In this document: piece after piece, positions 33,925 through 42,653 of the stretch | Position numbering within the stretch: the first letter of the stretch is position 1 | How the letters are laid out: each line of letters starts with the position of its first letter | Origin: Bacteroidales bacterium | Lineage (GTDB): Bacteria > Bacteroidota > Bacteroidia > Bacteroidales > UBA1715 | Reading direction: 5' to 3' | Length of the DNA stretch: 50,021 nt | NCBI GenBank assembly: GCA_031286165.1 | Contig: JAITUU010000043.1 | Coordinates: 1-50,021 of the forward strand | The notes under the pieces: generated by a model | Told to the model about the DNA's origin: nothing | The model's input: only the letters and a program-made list of their open reading frames with translations | Database searches by the model: none | Program-made: the position numbers and the translations under genes

Positions 33925-35034
33925 ATGATGTGGGTACTCGCTGCCATACTTTTTTGCTACGCAATTTTTGTGTTCTATGCACTCTATGGCTGGCGCAAAA
34001 AGAGTGAGAGCGAGGCGGTGTGCCATGCTGAGCAACCTTTCGTAAGCATTGTAATTGCATTGCGCAACGAAATTCGGGTAATTCCGGCACTTGTAAAAAG
34101 TTTATGTGCGCTTGATTATCCGCAGGAGTTGATAGAAATTTTTGTGGTGGACGACCATTCCACTGACGAGAGTTATGAGATATTGTGTGAACTCACACAG
34201 GGAAAATCGCAATTTACCATAGTGCGCAGTCCTCAGCAGGTGCAGGGAAAAAAACAAACGCTTGCGTGGGCGGTGGAGCACACCAAAGGCGATTATATTC
34301 TTTTTACCGATGCCGATTGCTGCTTTCCTTCTACTTGGATTGTGGGTTATATGAAGGAAATTGCACGCCACAAGTCTGCGCATTTTTTCTTTGGCTTGGT
34401 GAATCACAGCGAGGAAAAAACATGTTTGCAAACGTGGTTTAGTTTGGATTTTTTAGCAATGGTGGCAATGCAGGGCGGATTGGCAAAGGTGCACAAAGCA
34501 TTCAGTTGCAATGCCGCCAATATGTGCATTTCGCGAGAATTTGCGCAGAAAGAATATGAAACCAACGAAACATACGCTTCGGGCGATGATGTGTTTTTAC
34601 TGCACAAGGCAAAACAAGTTTCCGCCGAACATGTTGTGTTTGTGCAGTTGAAAGAAGCAATGGTAACAACTGCGCCGCCCGAAAGCGTAAAACAATTTCT
34701 TTTGCAACGTTTCCGCTGGGCATCGAAAGCCGGCGGCTACCGCGATGGCTGGGCTGTGGCGGTTTCTCTCATGGTGTATCTCACAAGTTTTGCCGTAGTT
34801 TTTGCCGCACTCTACTCACTACTCACTACTCACTACTCACTATTAGCAATAGCCTTCGGCGCAAAAACCGGTATCGACCTCGTGTTTTTCGCCTTCACGC
34901 TGCCGTATTTCGGAAAAACAAAATTATTGGCGCAGGTAGTTGTATTTCAGTTATTTTATGTGTTTTATATTGTATTAATTCCTATTTTTGCTCTCACTCT
35001 TCCCACTTCGTGGAAGGGACGAAAAATTACATAA
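33925..35034 (+). CDS. Family 2 glycosyltransferase with membrane C-terminus and an internal heptamer array
   Basis: 369 aa from ATG 33925 (TTG 33913 is also in frame). One N-terminal TM, then the GT-A domain: FVSIVIALRNEIRVIPALV, FVVDDHSTDES and FTDADCCFP (DxD, metal and sugar-nucleotide binding), and a QxxRW-type segment LQRFRWASK that marks processive GT2 enzymes. Three C-terminal TMs. Within the first of these (34812-34842) the DNA is CTACTCA repeated four times plus CTA. A change of one unit would shift the frame and remove the last TMs, so expression may be phase-variable. The donor and acceptor are unknown; a cell-surface polysaccharide or lipid is likely. Confidence 0.85.
   Translation: MMWVLAAILFCYAIFVFYALYGWRKKSESEAVCHAEQPFVSIVIALRNEIRVIPALVKSLCALDYPQELIEIFVVDDHSTDESYEILCELTQGKSQFTIVRSPQQVQGKKQTLAWAVEHTKGDYILFTDADCCFPSTWIVGYMKEIARHKSAHFFFGLVNHSEEKTCLQTWFSLDFLAMVAMQGGLAKVHKAFSCNAANMCISREFAQKEYETNETYASGDDVFLLHKAKQVSAEHVVFVQLKEAMVTTAPPESVKQFLLQRFRWASKAGGYRDGWAVAVSLMVYLTSFAVVFAALYSLLTTHYSLLAIAFGAKTGIDLVFFAFTLPYFGKTKLLAQVVVFQLFYVFYIVLIPIFALTLPTSWKGRKIT
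34812..34842 (+). repeat. Perfect heptamer array CTACTCA x4 within the glycosyltransferase gene
   Basis: Four identical units starting at 34812, 34819, 34826 and 34833, then CTA. Encodes YSLLTTHYSLL. The unit length is not a multiple of three. Confidence 0.9.
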
Positions 35035-35038
35035 CACC

Positions 35039-36337
35039 ATGATTTTAAATTATATTTGGGTAGGATTTTTTCTTGTCGGTTTTGTGGTTGCCTTCGTGCA
35101 ATGGCTTTTCATGGGCAATACGGAGGTGTTTTCGCAGGTAGTGCAAAGCACGTTTAAAATGGCAGAACTCGGTGTTATGGGCATTGCGCTACCGCTCGCA
35201 GGAGTTATGACACTATGGCTCGGATTTATGAATATAGGTGAAAAAGCCGGTGCTGTGCGATTTATGGGAAAAATTGTAGGAGGATTTTTCTCGAAACTGT
35301 TTCCCGAAATTCCCAAAAATCACCCTGCGCACGGGCAACTGCTCATGAATTTTTCGGCAAATATGCTGGGCTTAGATAATGCTGCTACTCCTATGGGGTT
35401 GAAAGCAATGCAGAGTTTGCAAGAATTGAATCCGAAAAAAGATACGGCATCGAATGCGCAAATTATGTTTTTGGCTATCAATACTTCGGGGCTGACAATT
35501 ATTCCCGTGTCGATTTTGGCTTTGCGAGCCGCTGCCGGTGCGGCAAATCCTACCGATGTATTTATTCCGCTACTCATAGCCACTGCCGTTTCCACTATGG
35601 TGGCAATACTCTACGTTGGTTTGCGTCAGCGGCTCAATTTGTGGAATAAAACCGTGATGGGATTTTTTGCCGCTGTGATAGGCTTAATTGCATTGCTGGT
35701 GCTGGGCAATAAACTCAATTTGCACGCACTCTACACTGATTTACCGCCGTTTTTTCAACCTGTGTTGGGATTTTTGAATTGGGGGCAGGCCGAATGGCAA
35801 AATTTTGCAACTGTGGTGAGTAATCTCATGCTACTGCTCATTATTGTAGGATTTATGGCAGGTGCGCTCTATAAAAAAATCAATGTGTATGAAGCCTTTA
35901 TAGACGGCGCGAAAGACGGATTTTCCACTACACTCAAAATTATTCCGTTTATGGTGGGAATGTTGGTGGCTATCGGAGTGTTTCGTGCATCGGGGGCTAT
36001 GGATTTGCTCATGGACGGATTTCGTTGGTTTTTCGGGCTTTTCGGCAGCGATGTACGATTTGTAGATGCACTGCCCACGGCACTTATGAAACCATTGAGC
36101 GGCAGCGGTGCAAAAGCAATGATGGTGGAAAGTATGAATACTTTTGGTGCCGATAGTTTTGCCGGACGGCTTTCGTGTTTGTTTCAAGGTGCTGCCGATA
36201 CTACCTTTTATATTATAGCCCTTTATTTTGGTTTGGTGGGCATCAAAAAAACCCGCTACGCTGTGTCGGCAGGGCTTATAGCCGATTTTGCGGGAGTGCT
36301 TGCAGCCATTGGTGCAGCCTACTTATTCTTCGGTTAA
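35039..36337 (+). CDS. Nucleoside-recognition (Gate) membrane protein, SpmA-SpmB fusion
   Basis: 432 aa from ATG 35039; the TTG at 34988 overlaps the previous gene. Two Gate domains: N-terminal half (SpmA-like, with MNIGEKAGAVRFMGKIVG, SANMLGLDNAATPMGLKAM, NTSGLTIIPVSILALR) and C-terminal half (SpmB-like, with PFMVGMLVAIGVFRASGAM and KPLSGSGAKAMMVESMN). In Bacillus the two halves are separate spore-maturation proteins; in non-sporing Bacteroidota the fusion is common and its cargo unknown. Inner membrane. Confidence 0.88.
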   Translation: MILNYIWVGFFLVGFVVAFVQWLFMGNTEVFSQVVQSTFKMAELGVMGIALPLAGVMTLWLGFMNIGEKAGAVRFMGKIVGGFFSKLFPEIPKNHPAHGQLLMNFSANMLGLDNAATPMGLKAMQSLQELNPKKDTASNAQIMFLAINTSGLTIIPVSILALRAAAGAANPTDVFIPLLIATAVSTMVAILYVGLRQRLNLWNKTVMGFFAAVIGLIALLVLGNKLNLHALYTDLPPFFQPVLGFLNWGQAEWQNFATVVSNLMLLLIIVGFMAGALYKKINVYEAFIDGAKDGFSTTLKIIPFMVGMLVAIGVFRASGAMDLLMDGFRWFFGLFGSDVRFVDALPTALMKPLSGSGAKAMMVESMNTFGADSFAGRLSCLFQGAADTTFYIIALYFGLVGIKKTRYAVSAGLIADFAGVLAAIGAAYLFFG

Positions 36338-36441
36338 TGCAAAAAAGTGTATAATGTGTTGATAAAAAACACATAAAGTATTGATTTTGTGATAAAAATG
36401 TTGTATTTTGCTGCAAAGTTTTCGTTTTACCACACCTAAAA

Positions 36442-37191
36442 ATGAAACATATGAGCACACCAACAACATCACATCAGACAAAAAAATGTCAAAAAAACTC
36501 CGATGATACAAAGAAAAAACTTCGTGAGAAAAAGCAAGAGGCAATAGAAAACTATGCAGTGTCGCTTGCGAGTAGAATAAAAGGAAGTAAAAAACACGAA
36601 AAAGGCAATGTGGGTTTCAAGCAAACGTCCTGCGAAGTATTTGTGTTTTTGGTGATAGCCGATGCAACTTTGCGCAGCGACTATCAGGAACGATTTACGC
36701 ACACGCGGCATTTCAAAAAAACGGTTGCTTTTGCCACTGTGGAAGAATTACAGAAGTATATGGCGGAATATAGTTTTCCAAAAAATTCTATTTTTCTTTC
36801 CGTTATCGACAATTTTACCGAAACGGGCAGTGAAGAAGAGCAGGAAAAGGCTGCGGCGCATTTGAAAGAACTACACACGCACGACCCTGTTATGGAATTG
36901 ATAGTGCTTTCGGAGCGTTCCGACACCACTTCGGCAGTGAAAACGTGCACGCCCTACGGTTCGGTTATGTTTATCAAAAAAACAGCGAGCGATTGTTTTG
37001 AGCAGATACTCAATTACATGGTGGTGGCTATTCACGAACAAGATAAAATTCGCAAACTCTACGACACCAAGCAAATGATAAAACGCGGTTCTATTGTAGC
37101 GGTGGTGGTACTCGTGGTACTCCTTATTGCTGATTTTATTGCCGAAGGAGAATTGATTTACATATTGCCGAGAACGTGGTTTTTGAAGTAA
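36442..37191 (+). CDS. Membrane-tethered degenerate receiver-like protein
   Basis: 249 aa, no family recognised with certainty. Residues 1-55 are very basic (QTKKCQKNSDDTKKKLREKK). Residues about 62-205 follow the order of a response-regulator receiver: CEVFVFLVIADATL (strand 1), NSIFLSVIDNF (strand 3, where the phospho-Asp would sit), PVMELIVLSERSD (strand 4, Ser in the switch position) and GSVMFIKKTASD (strand 5 with the Lys), then a helix. The acidic pair after strand 1 is not conserved, so phosphorylation is doubtful. A membrane helix (about 214-234) near the C-terminus holds it on the inner membrane. Possibly a pseudo-receiver adaptor. Convergent with tsaB, 1 nt apart. Confidence 0.6.
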   Translation: MKHMSTPTTSHQTKKCQKNSDDTKKKLREKKQEAIENYAVSLASRIKGSKKHEKGNVGFKQTSCEVFVFLVIADATLRSDYQERFTHTRHFKKTVAFATVEELQKYMAEYSFPKNSIFLSVIDNFTETGSEEEQEKAAAHLKELHTHDPVMELIVLSERSDTTSAVKTCTPYGSVMFIKKTASDCFEQILNYMVVAIHEQDKIRKLYDTKQMIKRGSIVAVVVLVVLLIADFIAEGELIYILPRTWFLK

Positions 37192-37192
37192 T

Positions 37193-37885
37193 TCAGCAGA
37201 GTTTTTTCGCGGTGGTTTGAAATTCTTTTAAATACAAGGGTTCAAAGTAGGCGGTGGAAACAAATTGTTGTTGTGCAAATAGGTTGCAGGCAATATCGCC
37301 CACTGTTTTTGCTTGATTTACAACTTTCGGCACGTATTCTATGTGAGCATTGCGCAGTAATTCTGCGCATTTTGCACTGCCATTGCCGCCTATACAATAG
37401 TAATAGTTTGAAGAAAATTGCGATAGTGAGTGTTCATCTACAATCAGTGCATTGCTTGTTTGTATTTCTTCGTTTTGCGCATTCCATTGTGCCGTATATA
37501 CTTCCATGCGGCGAGCGTCTATCATAGGTACAAATACGGTGTTTTCGGGTAATTTTCGGGTAATTTTTTCTTGAATAGAGAGTGCAAGTGCTTGTAATGT
37601 ATTCACCGCAATAAGCGGAATGGCGAGGGCAAAACACATTCCTTTGGCAAGCGAAGTGCCTATGCGCAATCCGGTGTAAGAACCCGGACCTTCACTTATG
37701 GCGATGGCTGCGAGTTTTTGAGGTGCAATCGCTTGTGCGCGGAGTAATTCTTCAATCAGCGCACCAAGTTGTTCAGAATGAGCATTGGGTAAGACTGCAT
37801 TTTTTTGTACCACAAATTTTCCTTCGCAGGTGTGCAGTGCCACCGAACACTGTTCCGTTGCCGTTTCTATACTCAGAATGTACAT
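37193..37885 (-). CDS. tsaB: tRNA threonylcarbamoyladenosine biosynthesis protein TsaB
   Basis: 230 aa from ATG 37885 (MYILSIETATEQCSVALH); a longer frame upstream lies within the next gene. ASKHA-fold protein: the N-terminal IETAT and ISEGPGSYTGLRIG are the family signatures. With TsaC, TsaD and TsaE it makes t6A37 in ANN-decoding tRNAs; it dimerises with TsaD. The ATG shares one base with the stop codon of the hydrolase gene upstream (TAATG), so translation is coupled. Confidence 0.93.
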   Translation of the reverse strand: MYILSIETATEQCSVALHTCEGKFVVQKNAVLPNAHSEQLGALIEELLRAQAIAPQKLAAIAISEGPGSYTGLRIGTSLAKGMCFALAIPLIAVNTLQALALSIQEKITRKLPENTVFVPMIDARRMEVYTAQWNAQNEEIQTSNALIVDEHSLSQFSSNYYYCIGGNGSAKCAELLRNAHIEYVPKVVNQAKTVGDIACNLFAQQQFVSTAYFEPLYLKEFQTTAKKLC

Positions 37886-38523
37886 TACAAATACGGATTG
37901 GAATTTCGCTCGGTTTCTATGGTGGTGGCAGGTCCGTGTCCGCAATATACTACGGTTTTTCCGGGCAAGGTGAGTAATTTTTCTTCAATGCCTGCTATGA
38001 GAGTGCTGTGATTGCCGCCGAGTAAATCGGAACGCCCCACACTACCCGAAAACAGTACATCGCCGGCGAATAAAACACTATCGGCTACGCTGTAAAAACA
38101 CAATCCGCCCGGAGAATGACCGGGTACAAAAATTGCTTGCAATGCAATGTTCCCTATCGAAATCACTTCGCCGTCTTCTATATAGTGCGTAAGGTGCGGC
38201 GGTTGCTCCATGTTGATGCCAAAGCGCAAACTTTGATTGAGCGCATCGTTGATAAACACTTCTTCGTTTTTGTGCGCGGCAATTTGCGCGTGCGGAAAGG
38301 TTTCTGCCGCAAATTTTGCTCCAAAAGCGTGGTCTAAGTGGCAGTGTGTGAACAAAATATACTCCACTTGCAAATTCTCGGAAAGAATATAGGTTTTGAG
38401 TTCTTGTTTTTCTTTCTCAAAAAAACAACCGGGGTCTATAATTGCACATTTTCGGCTACTTGGGTCGCTCACCACAAAAGTATTTTCGCCAAAATGATTG
38501 AATACGAAAGTTTGTATGTTCAT
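37885..38523 (-). CDS. Metallo-beta-lactamase-fold hydrolase (glyoxalase II-like)
   Basis: 212 aa. The metal-binding motif THCHLDHAFG gives H60, H62, D64 and H65; further ligands are in VPGHSPGGLCFY, FAGDVLF and YCGHGPATT. Length and motif spacing fit the small YcbL/GloB-like hydrolases that cleave thioesters such as S-lactoylglutathione or related compounds. Cytoplasmic. Cotranscribed with tsaB by a one-base overlap. Confidence 0.9.
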   Translation of the reverse strand: MNIQTFVFNHFGENTFVVSDPSSRKCAIIDPGCFFEKEKQELKTYILSENLQVEYILFTHCHLDHAFGAKFAAETFPHAQIAAHKNEEVFINDALNQSLRFGINMEQPPHLTHYIEDGEVISIGNIALQAIFVPGHSPGGLCFYSVADSVLFAGDVLFSGSVGRSDLLGGNHSTLIAGIEEKLLTLPGKTVVYCGHGPATTIETERNSNPYL

Positions 38524-38525
38524 GT

Positions 38526-38617
38526 GTTTAGTAGTTGGTATTCGGTATCAGGTAATTAGTAGTTAGTATTCAGTACGTGCTACTCAATACTAACTACTTG
38601 ATACTCTGTACTCATAA
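38526..38617. repeat. Longest degenerate heptamer array, containing a 17-bp hairpin
   Basis: The spacer parses into consecutive 7-mers: GTAGTTG, GTATTCG, GTATCAG, GTAATTA, GTAGTTA, GTATTCA, GTACGTG, then CTACTCA, ATACTAA, CTACTTG, ATACTCT, GTACTCA. Arms 38559-38575 and 38581-38597 pair at 16 of 17 positions around CGTGC. The unit changes from GTAnTnn to its complement at the loop, so the hairpin consists of two opposed heptamer arrays. CTACTCA is the same unit as in the glycosyltransferase gene. Confidence 0.75.
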
Positions 38618-38890
38618 TTACGCTTTGCGTATGCTTGATACTTTTTCCAAAATATTGAGCATTTTTTGGTAATACTGCTCTTTCAATGCACTGTAAAATG
38701 CTTTATATGAAATACTTTTATCTGTTTTGCGTGCCGAATATGCAAAATTAAATTCTGCAATCGCATCGTTTGCCAAATCTTCTATTTCAGAAAGTTTTTT
38801 TTCGTCAAATTCTGCGGTGAATACACATTCTTCAATTACTAATTCTAAAATCAAAGAAAGTTCTTTTTTAAATTGTCGTTTGTTTGCCAT
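38618..38890 (-). CDS. Conserved-looking small helical protein, function unknown
   Basis: 90 aa, all helix by composition: KRQFKKELSLILELVIEEC, then LANDAIAEFNFAYSAR and YYQKMLNILEKVSS. No signal or membrane segment. It starts 8 nt after the stop of the aminotransferase gene on the same strand, so they form an operon. I do not recognise a named family. The coding-like amino-acid composition and tight spacing support it as a real gene. Confidence 0.7.
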   Translation of the reverse strand: MANKRQFKKELSLILELVIEECVFTAEFDEKKLSEIEDLANDAIAEFNFAYSARKTDKSISYKAFYSALKEQYYQKMLNILEKVSSIRKA

Positions 38891-38897
38891 AACTGTT

Positions 38898-40211
38898 TTA
38901 TTTAGTATGATTTGTATAAAATAATTTCAATCGTTCGTCCAACAGGTTTATTTGACTGTCGGTAATTTGCGAGGTACAGGCTCGTAAGCCATCGCTGCGA
39001 GTGCTGCCGGTAATATCCAGTGTAATTGCGCTGATGCCATAGTGGAGCAGTTCGCCGAGTAGTTCGCTGCCGCTCATGCCGGGGTAGGCTATGGTAAAGT
39101 AAAATCCATCGGCTACGGGGCGGTCTATGTCGGTGTCATATACTATGATAAATCCGTTGCGGGTAAAAATTTCTTTCATGCGGCGTGCGCGTTCTCCGTA
39201 AATTTTTATATCGTCCACAAAATTGTACGTGCCATCGTTGGCGGCTTTGAGTAGAGCGGCAAAAGCGTATTGCACCGAGTGCGCCGTACCCGAAGAAAGT
39301 GCGTAGAGTGCGCCGTAAATGAGTGCTTTGCCAAATTCCGCAGAAGCAAAATAGCGGGTTAAATCGGGGAAGGTGCGCTGTGCGAGTTTGTTGCTCACTG
39401 CCAACATGGCTATGCGCTGCCCTGCGTAACTGAATACTTTTGATGCCGAAATAAGCAACATATAATTATCGGTGTAGTGCGCCACCGTTGGTTGATAGGG
39501 TGCTTGGTTGGGTACACCGTAATTTTCACGGAAATCCATAGCGAAATACGCCAAATCTTCTATCACAATCAAGTCGTATTTGTTGGCAATATCGCCTATA
39601 ATCTTCAATTCTTCTTGGGTAAAGCAAATCCACGAAGGATTGTTTGGGCTGGAATAAATCAGTGTGGAAAATTCTCCCGTTATGCAATATTCTTCCAATT
39701 TCACGCGCAGTTTTTCGCCGCGAAATTCATACACATCGAATTGCTCGTAGGGCAGTCCTAAAATGTGCATTTGTTGCTTTTGCACCGGAAAACCGGGATC
39801 TATAAAAAGCATTTTGGGTCGCGAGGCATCGCGGCGGCAGGCGGTGAGAAATGCTGCAAATCCGCCTTGCATAGAACCTACCGTAGGCAGGCACGATGCC
39901 GGAGAAATATCTACATTCAAAAATGATTTTACAAAACGTGCCATTTCGATTTTCAGTTCGCCAATGCCTTCTATGGAAGGGTAAATAGATGCCACGCCTT
40001 TGTGCAGGGCTTCTATTTCGGCTTGTATGCCAATTTGTGAAGCGGGTAAACCGGGCGTGCCCATTTCCATTTTAATAAATTGCTCGCCGGTGGCGCGTTC
40101 TATATCGCGCACCACTTTTGCAATCTGTCGAATGGTGGCATGAGCCACCGATTGAATACCGTTTTTTTCTAAAATTTCTTGTACAACTGAGTGGGCTATT
40201 GGTGTTTGCAT
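38898..40211 (-). CDS. PLP-dependent class I/II aminotransferase
   Basis: 437 aa, fold-type I. The PLP-binding Lys is K258 in LISASKVFSYAGQRIAML; YSSPNNPSW gives the Asn that binds the cofactor ring region, and VIEDLAYFAMDF the Asp. The sequence differs from the usual aspartate or tyrosine aminotransferases near the active site; substrate unknown. A -7 box lies upstream at 40270-40277. First gene of the operon with the 90-aa protein. Confidence 0.87.
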   Translation of the reverse strand: MQTPIAHSVVQEILEKNGIQSVAHATIRQIAKVVRDIERATGEQFIKMEMGTPGLPASQIGIQAEIEALHKGVASIYPSIEGIGELKIEMARFVKSFLNVDISPASCLPTVGSMQGGFAAFLTACRRDASRPKMLFIDPGFPVQKQQMHILGLPYEQFDVYEFRGEKLRVKLEEYCITGEFSTLIYSSPNNPSWICFTQEELKIIGDIANKYDLIVIEDLAYFAMDFRENYGVPNQAPYQPTVAHYTDNYMLLISASKVFSYAGQRIAMLAVSNKLAQRTFPDLTRYFASAEFGKALIYGALYALSSGTAHSVQYAFAALLKAANDGTYNFVDDIKIYGERARRMKEIFTRNGFIIVYDTDIDRPVADGFYFTIAYPGMSGSELLGELLHYGISAITLDITGSTRSDGLRACTSQITDSQINLLDERLKLFYTNHTK

Positions 40212-40269
40212 GAGAGGAGAGTATGGTTAATCGTATTGTGTTGCTTTATGATAATGTACATTTTGGCTT

Positions 40270-40277
40270 CAAAAGTA
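40270..40277 (-). promoter_or_regulatory. -7 element TACTTTTG for the aminotransferase gene
   Basis: Minus-strand exact TAnnTTTG match, 58 nt before the ATG at 40211. Confidence 0.55.
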
Positions 40278-40326
40278 CAAAAAAATACTGAGTGGAGGAC
40301 GTGCTTTTTCTTGTTTGTTATATACG

Positions 40327-40485
40327 TTACTTTGTTGCTGTGCCATATTTTGCCTGTTCTTCTAAAAATAATCGTAGTTGATTATCTTGTTTAGTTGGTA
40401 AGTATATAGCACCTGTTTTGTCGGAATATGCGTCTTTATATTGCGGAAATTTCCAATAATCAATATGTTGTTGTTTGGTCATCAT
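40327..40485 (-). CDS. Possible 52-aa protein
   Basis: In the 439-nt gap between the aminotransferase and rhomboid genes, the minus strand has an ATG-TAA frame: MMTKQQHIDYWKFPQYK at the start, KTGAIYLPTKQDNQLRLF in the middle and ending EEQAKYGTATK. Hydrophilic, balanced composition, unlike chance translations of spacer DNA. No promoter box or family recognised. It could be a real small protein or a remnant of a longer gene. Nothing else is seen in this gap apart from promoter elements. Confidence 0.35.
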   Translation of the reverse strand: MMTKQQHIDYWKFPQYKDAYSDKTGAIYLPTKQDNQLRLFLEEQAKYGTATK

Positions 40486-40620
40486 TGTGTGTAAAACGTA
40501 TTTTGCGTGAAATGTGCATATTTATTGTTATTATTTGCAATACTACAATTTTATTCCGAAAAAACAAATACTATTTTTTGTGAAACGCTCGCAAGCGAAG
40601 TCATGGCAATTAAATTTTCC

Positions 40621-40628
40621 TATATTTG
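40621..40628 (+). promoter_or_regulatory. -7 element TATATTTG before the rhomboid gene
   Basis: Exact TAnnTTTG match ending 22 nt before ATG 40651. It rules out the upstream start at 40507, which would lie before the promoter. Confidence 0.6.
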
Positions 40629-40650
40629 CAGCGAATTACAAAACACTATT

Positions 40651-41559
40651 ATGGCTATTTGGAAGGATATACAAGCACAATTTAAGTACGGAACTGCTCT
40701 CAATCGCTTGATTTTTATCAATATAGCGGTATTTTTGTGTATCAATATAGTGTATGTGTTTTCGTGGCTTTTTACCGGCGCAAAAGAGAGCACTGTGGTA
40801 CTGTGGCTCTTGGAAAATATACAAACGTACCTTAACCCGCATGATTTACTGCGTAAACCATGGACGCTTATTACCTATATGTTTGTACACGAAGGGTTTT
40901 TGCATTTGTTGTTCAATATGCTGTGGTTGTTTTGGTTTGGACGTATTTTTACGGAATTGCTCAAAGGCAAGCGATTGACGGCGGTGTATATTCTCGGCGG
41001 TATATTTGGTGCACTGTTCGCCGTAGCCATGATACAAGTAATTCCCGCGCTGCGGCAGTCGCTCGCCGGCGGAATGCCCATGATAGGTGCTTCGGCTGCG
41101 GTTCTTGCGGTGGTGGCGGCTACGGCTACGTATTTTCCCAATTATCAGGTGTATTTGCTCTTTTTCGGGCAGGTGCGTTTGAAATATTTGGCGTTGGTAA
41201 TGTTTGTAATTGATATTATTTCTATTCCGGGTTCCAATGCCGGCGGACATTTATCACACATTGGCGGTGCATTGTTTGGGTTTGTGTGGGCTTTGCAACT
41301 CAAACAAGGTAACGACATAACCGCATGGTTTGTGCGTTTGTGCGATTGGATTACCTCGCTTTTTACTGCGAAACCAAAAATGCGCGTAAGGTATCGTAAC
41401 GCAAAATCGAATATTTCCGATGTGCAATTTGAAGAAGTAGGCACCAAAGCAACCGCTTCACAAACTGAAATAGACACAATTTTAGATAAAATTTCAAAAC
41501 AAGGCTACGATAGTTTAACCAAGCGAGAAAAAGAAGTGTTGTTTAAACAAAAAGTGTAA
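40651..41559 (+). CDS. Rhomboid-family intramembrane serine protease
   Basis: 302 aa from ATG 40651. Six or seven TMs. Oxyanion residues in HEGFLHLLFNMLWLFWFGR (N89), catalytic Ser S148 in IGASAAV (usual form GxSG, here Ala follows) and catalytic His H203 in GGHLSHIGGALFG. The pair Ser/His is intact, so an active protease is likely. A soluble C-terminal tail of about 80 aa ends DSLTKREKEVLFKQKV, a helix common to Bacteroidota rhomboids. The stop overlaps the next ATG by one base (TAATG). Confidence 0.9.
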   Translation: MAIWKDIQAQFKYGTALNRLIFINIAVFLCINIVYVFSWLFTGAKESTVVLWLLENIQTYLNPHDLLRKPWTLITYMFVHEGFLHLLFNMLWLFWFGRIFTELLKGKRLTAVYILGGIFGALFAVAMIQVIPALRQSLAGGMPMIGASAAVLAVVAATATYFPNYQVYLLFFGQVRLKYLALVMFVIDIISIPGSNAGGHLSHIGGALFGFVWALQLKQGNDITAWFVRLCDWITSLFTAKPKMRVRYRNAKSNISDVQFEEVGTKATASQTEIDTILDKISKQGYDSLTKREKEVLFKQKV

Positions 41560-42653
41560 TGAGAACGGTTATTCGCTACATATTTATTCTTATGAACGTG
41601 GTGCCGGTGTTGTTGTTACTCGCTACTGCCGTTGTGCGATTGTTTTACCACGAGCCGCCGTGGATATTTGAATTGTTGTCGCTGGGTTATCCATATTATT
41701 TGGCTATCAATGTTGCGTTTTTGCTTTTTTGGTTGATTATGAAAAAATTCTGGTACGCCCTCGTACTTTTTTGCGTTATGGCATTGACTTATCCGCTGTT
41801 TTTCGATACCTTCGCCTTTGGTAGCGAGCGTGAAATTAAGGAAGAAGACCAAACGCTGACCATTCTTACCTATAACGTGAAAGCTTTCAATCATTGGGGC
41901 TGGCGCGAACGGGCTACGGTGCAGGGCGAAATATTTGCGCTTGTGAAACAAGTGCAGCCCGATATTATTTGTTTTCAAGAATATCACCACGACCGGCAGG
42001 AAAAATTTCAATTTATGGATAGTGTGCAGCAGCAGTTGGGTTTGCACTATGAGGTAGAACATAGGGTTCATTCTATTGAAGAACGCTATTTTTACGGACC
42101 GGTGATTTTTAGCCGTTATCCTATTGTTCGCAGCGGTAGGCTTGATTTTGGAAATTCGGGTAATGTGTCTATGTGGGCAGATATAGTACGCAATGGCGAC
42201 ACAGTGCGCGTGTATAACAATCACTTGGAGTCGTATCGCTTGCAACCGCTCGATTTTGAAACTATGGAACAAGTGGCTGACGGCGAAAACGTGGAAATGG
42301 AAGAGGTGCAAAATGTGTTGCAGAAAATCACTTCGGCTATGCGTAAACGCAGTATTCAATCGCTTTTATTGAGCGCATCGTTGCGGGAATGTCCCTATAA
42401 AACCCTCGTGTGCGGCGATTTTAATGCGCCGCCGTATTCGTTTACCTACCATATTATTCGTGGCAACAATAACTTGCGCGATGCCTTTTTGGAAACAAGT
42501 CAAGGAGTGGGGGGCACCTTTCATTGGCGATTTGTAAATAAGCGCATAGATTTTATACTTACGCACCCCGATGTTACGCCTATGTCGAGCCAAGTGCTCC
42601 GCTTCCCTTTTTCCGACCACTATCCGGTGGCTGCGGTTGTGAAGGTGAATTAG
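41559..42653 (+). CDS. Membrane-anchored endonuclease/exonuclease/phosphatase (EEP) family protein
   Basis: 364 aa. Three TMs within the first 90 residues, then the EEP domain (about 105-362): LTILTYNVKAFNHWG, IICFQEYHHDRQEK (metal-binding Glu), VYNNHLES, VCGDFNAPPYS (Asp/Asn) and SDHYPVAAVV (catalytic His), so the active site is complete. The substrate may be a phosphodiester or phospholipid; DNA is less likely for a membrane-tethered form (inference). Translationally coupled to rhomboid. Confidence 0.88.
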   Translation: MRTVIRYIFILMNVVPVLLLLATAVVRLFYHEPPWIFELLSLGYPYYLAINVAFLLFWLIMKKFWYALVLFCVMALTYPLFFDTFAFGSEREIKEEDQTLTILTYNVKAFNHWGWRERATVQGEIFALVKQVQPDIICFQEYHHDRQEKFQFMDSVQQQLGLHYEVEHRVHSIEERYFYGPVIFSRYPIVRSGRLDFGNSGNVSMWADIVRNGDTVRVYNNHLESYRLQPLDFETMEQVADGENVEMEEVQNVLQKITSAMRKRSIQSLLLSASLRECPYKTLVCGDFNAPPYSFTYHIIRGNNNLRDAFLETSQGVGGTFHWRFVNKRIDFILTHPDVTPMSSQVLRFPFSDHYPVAAVVKVN

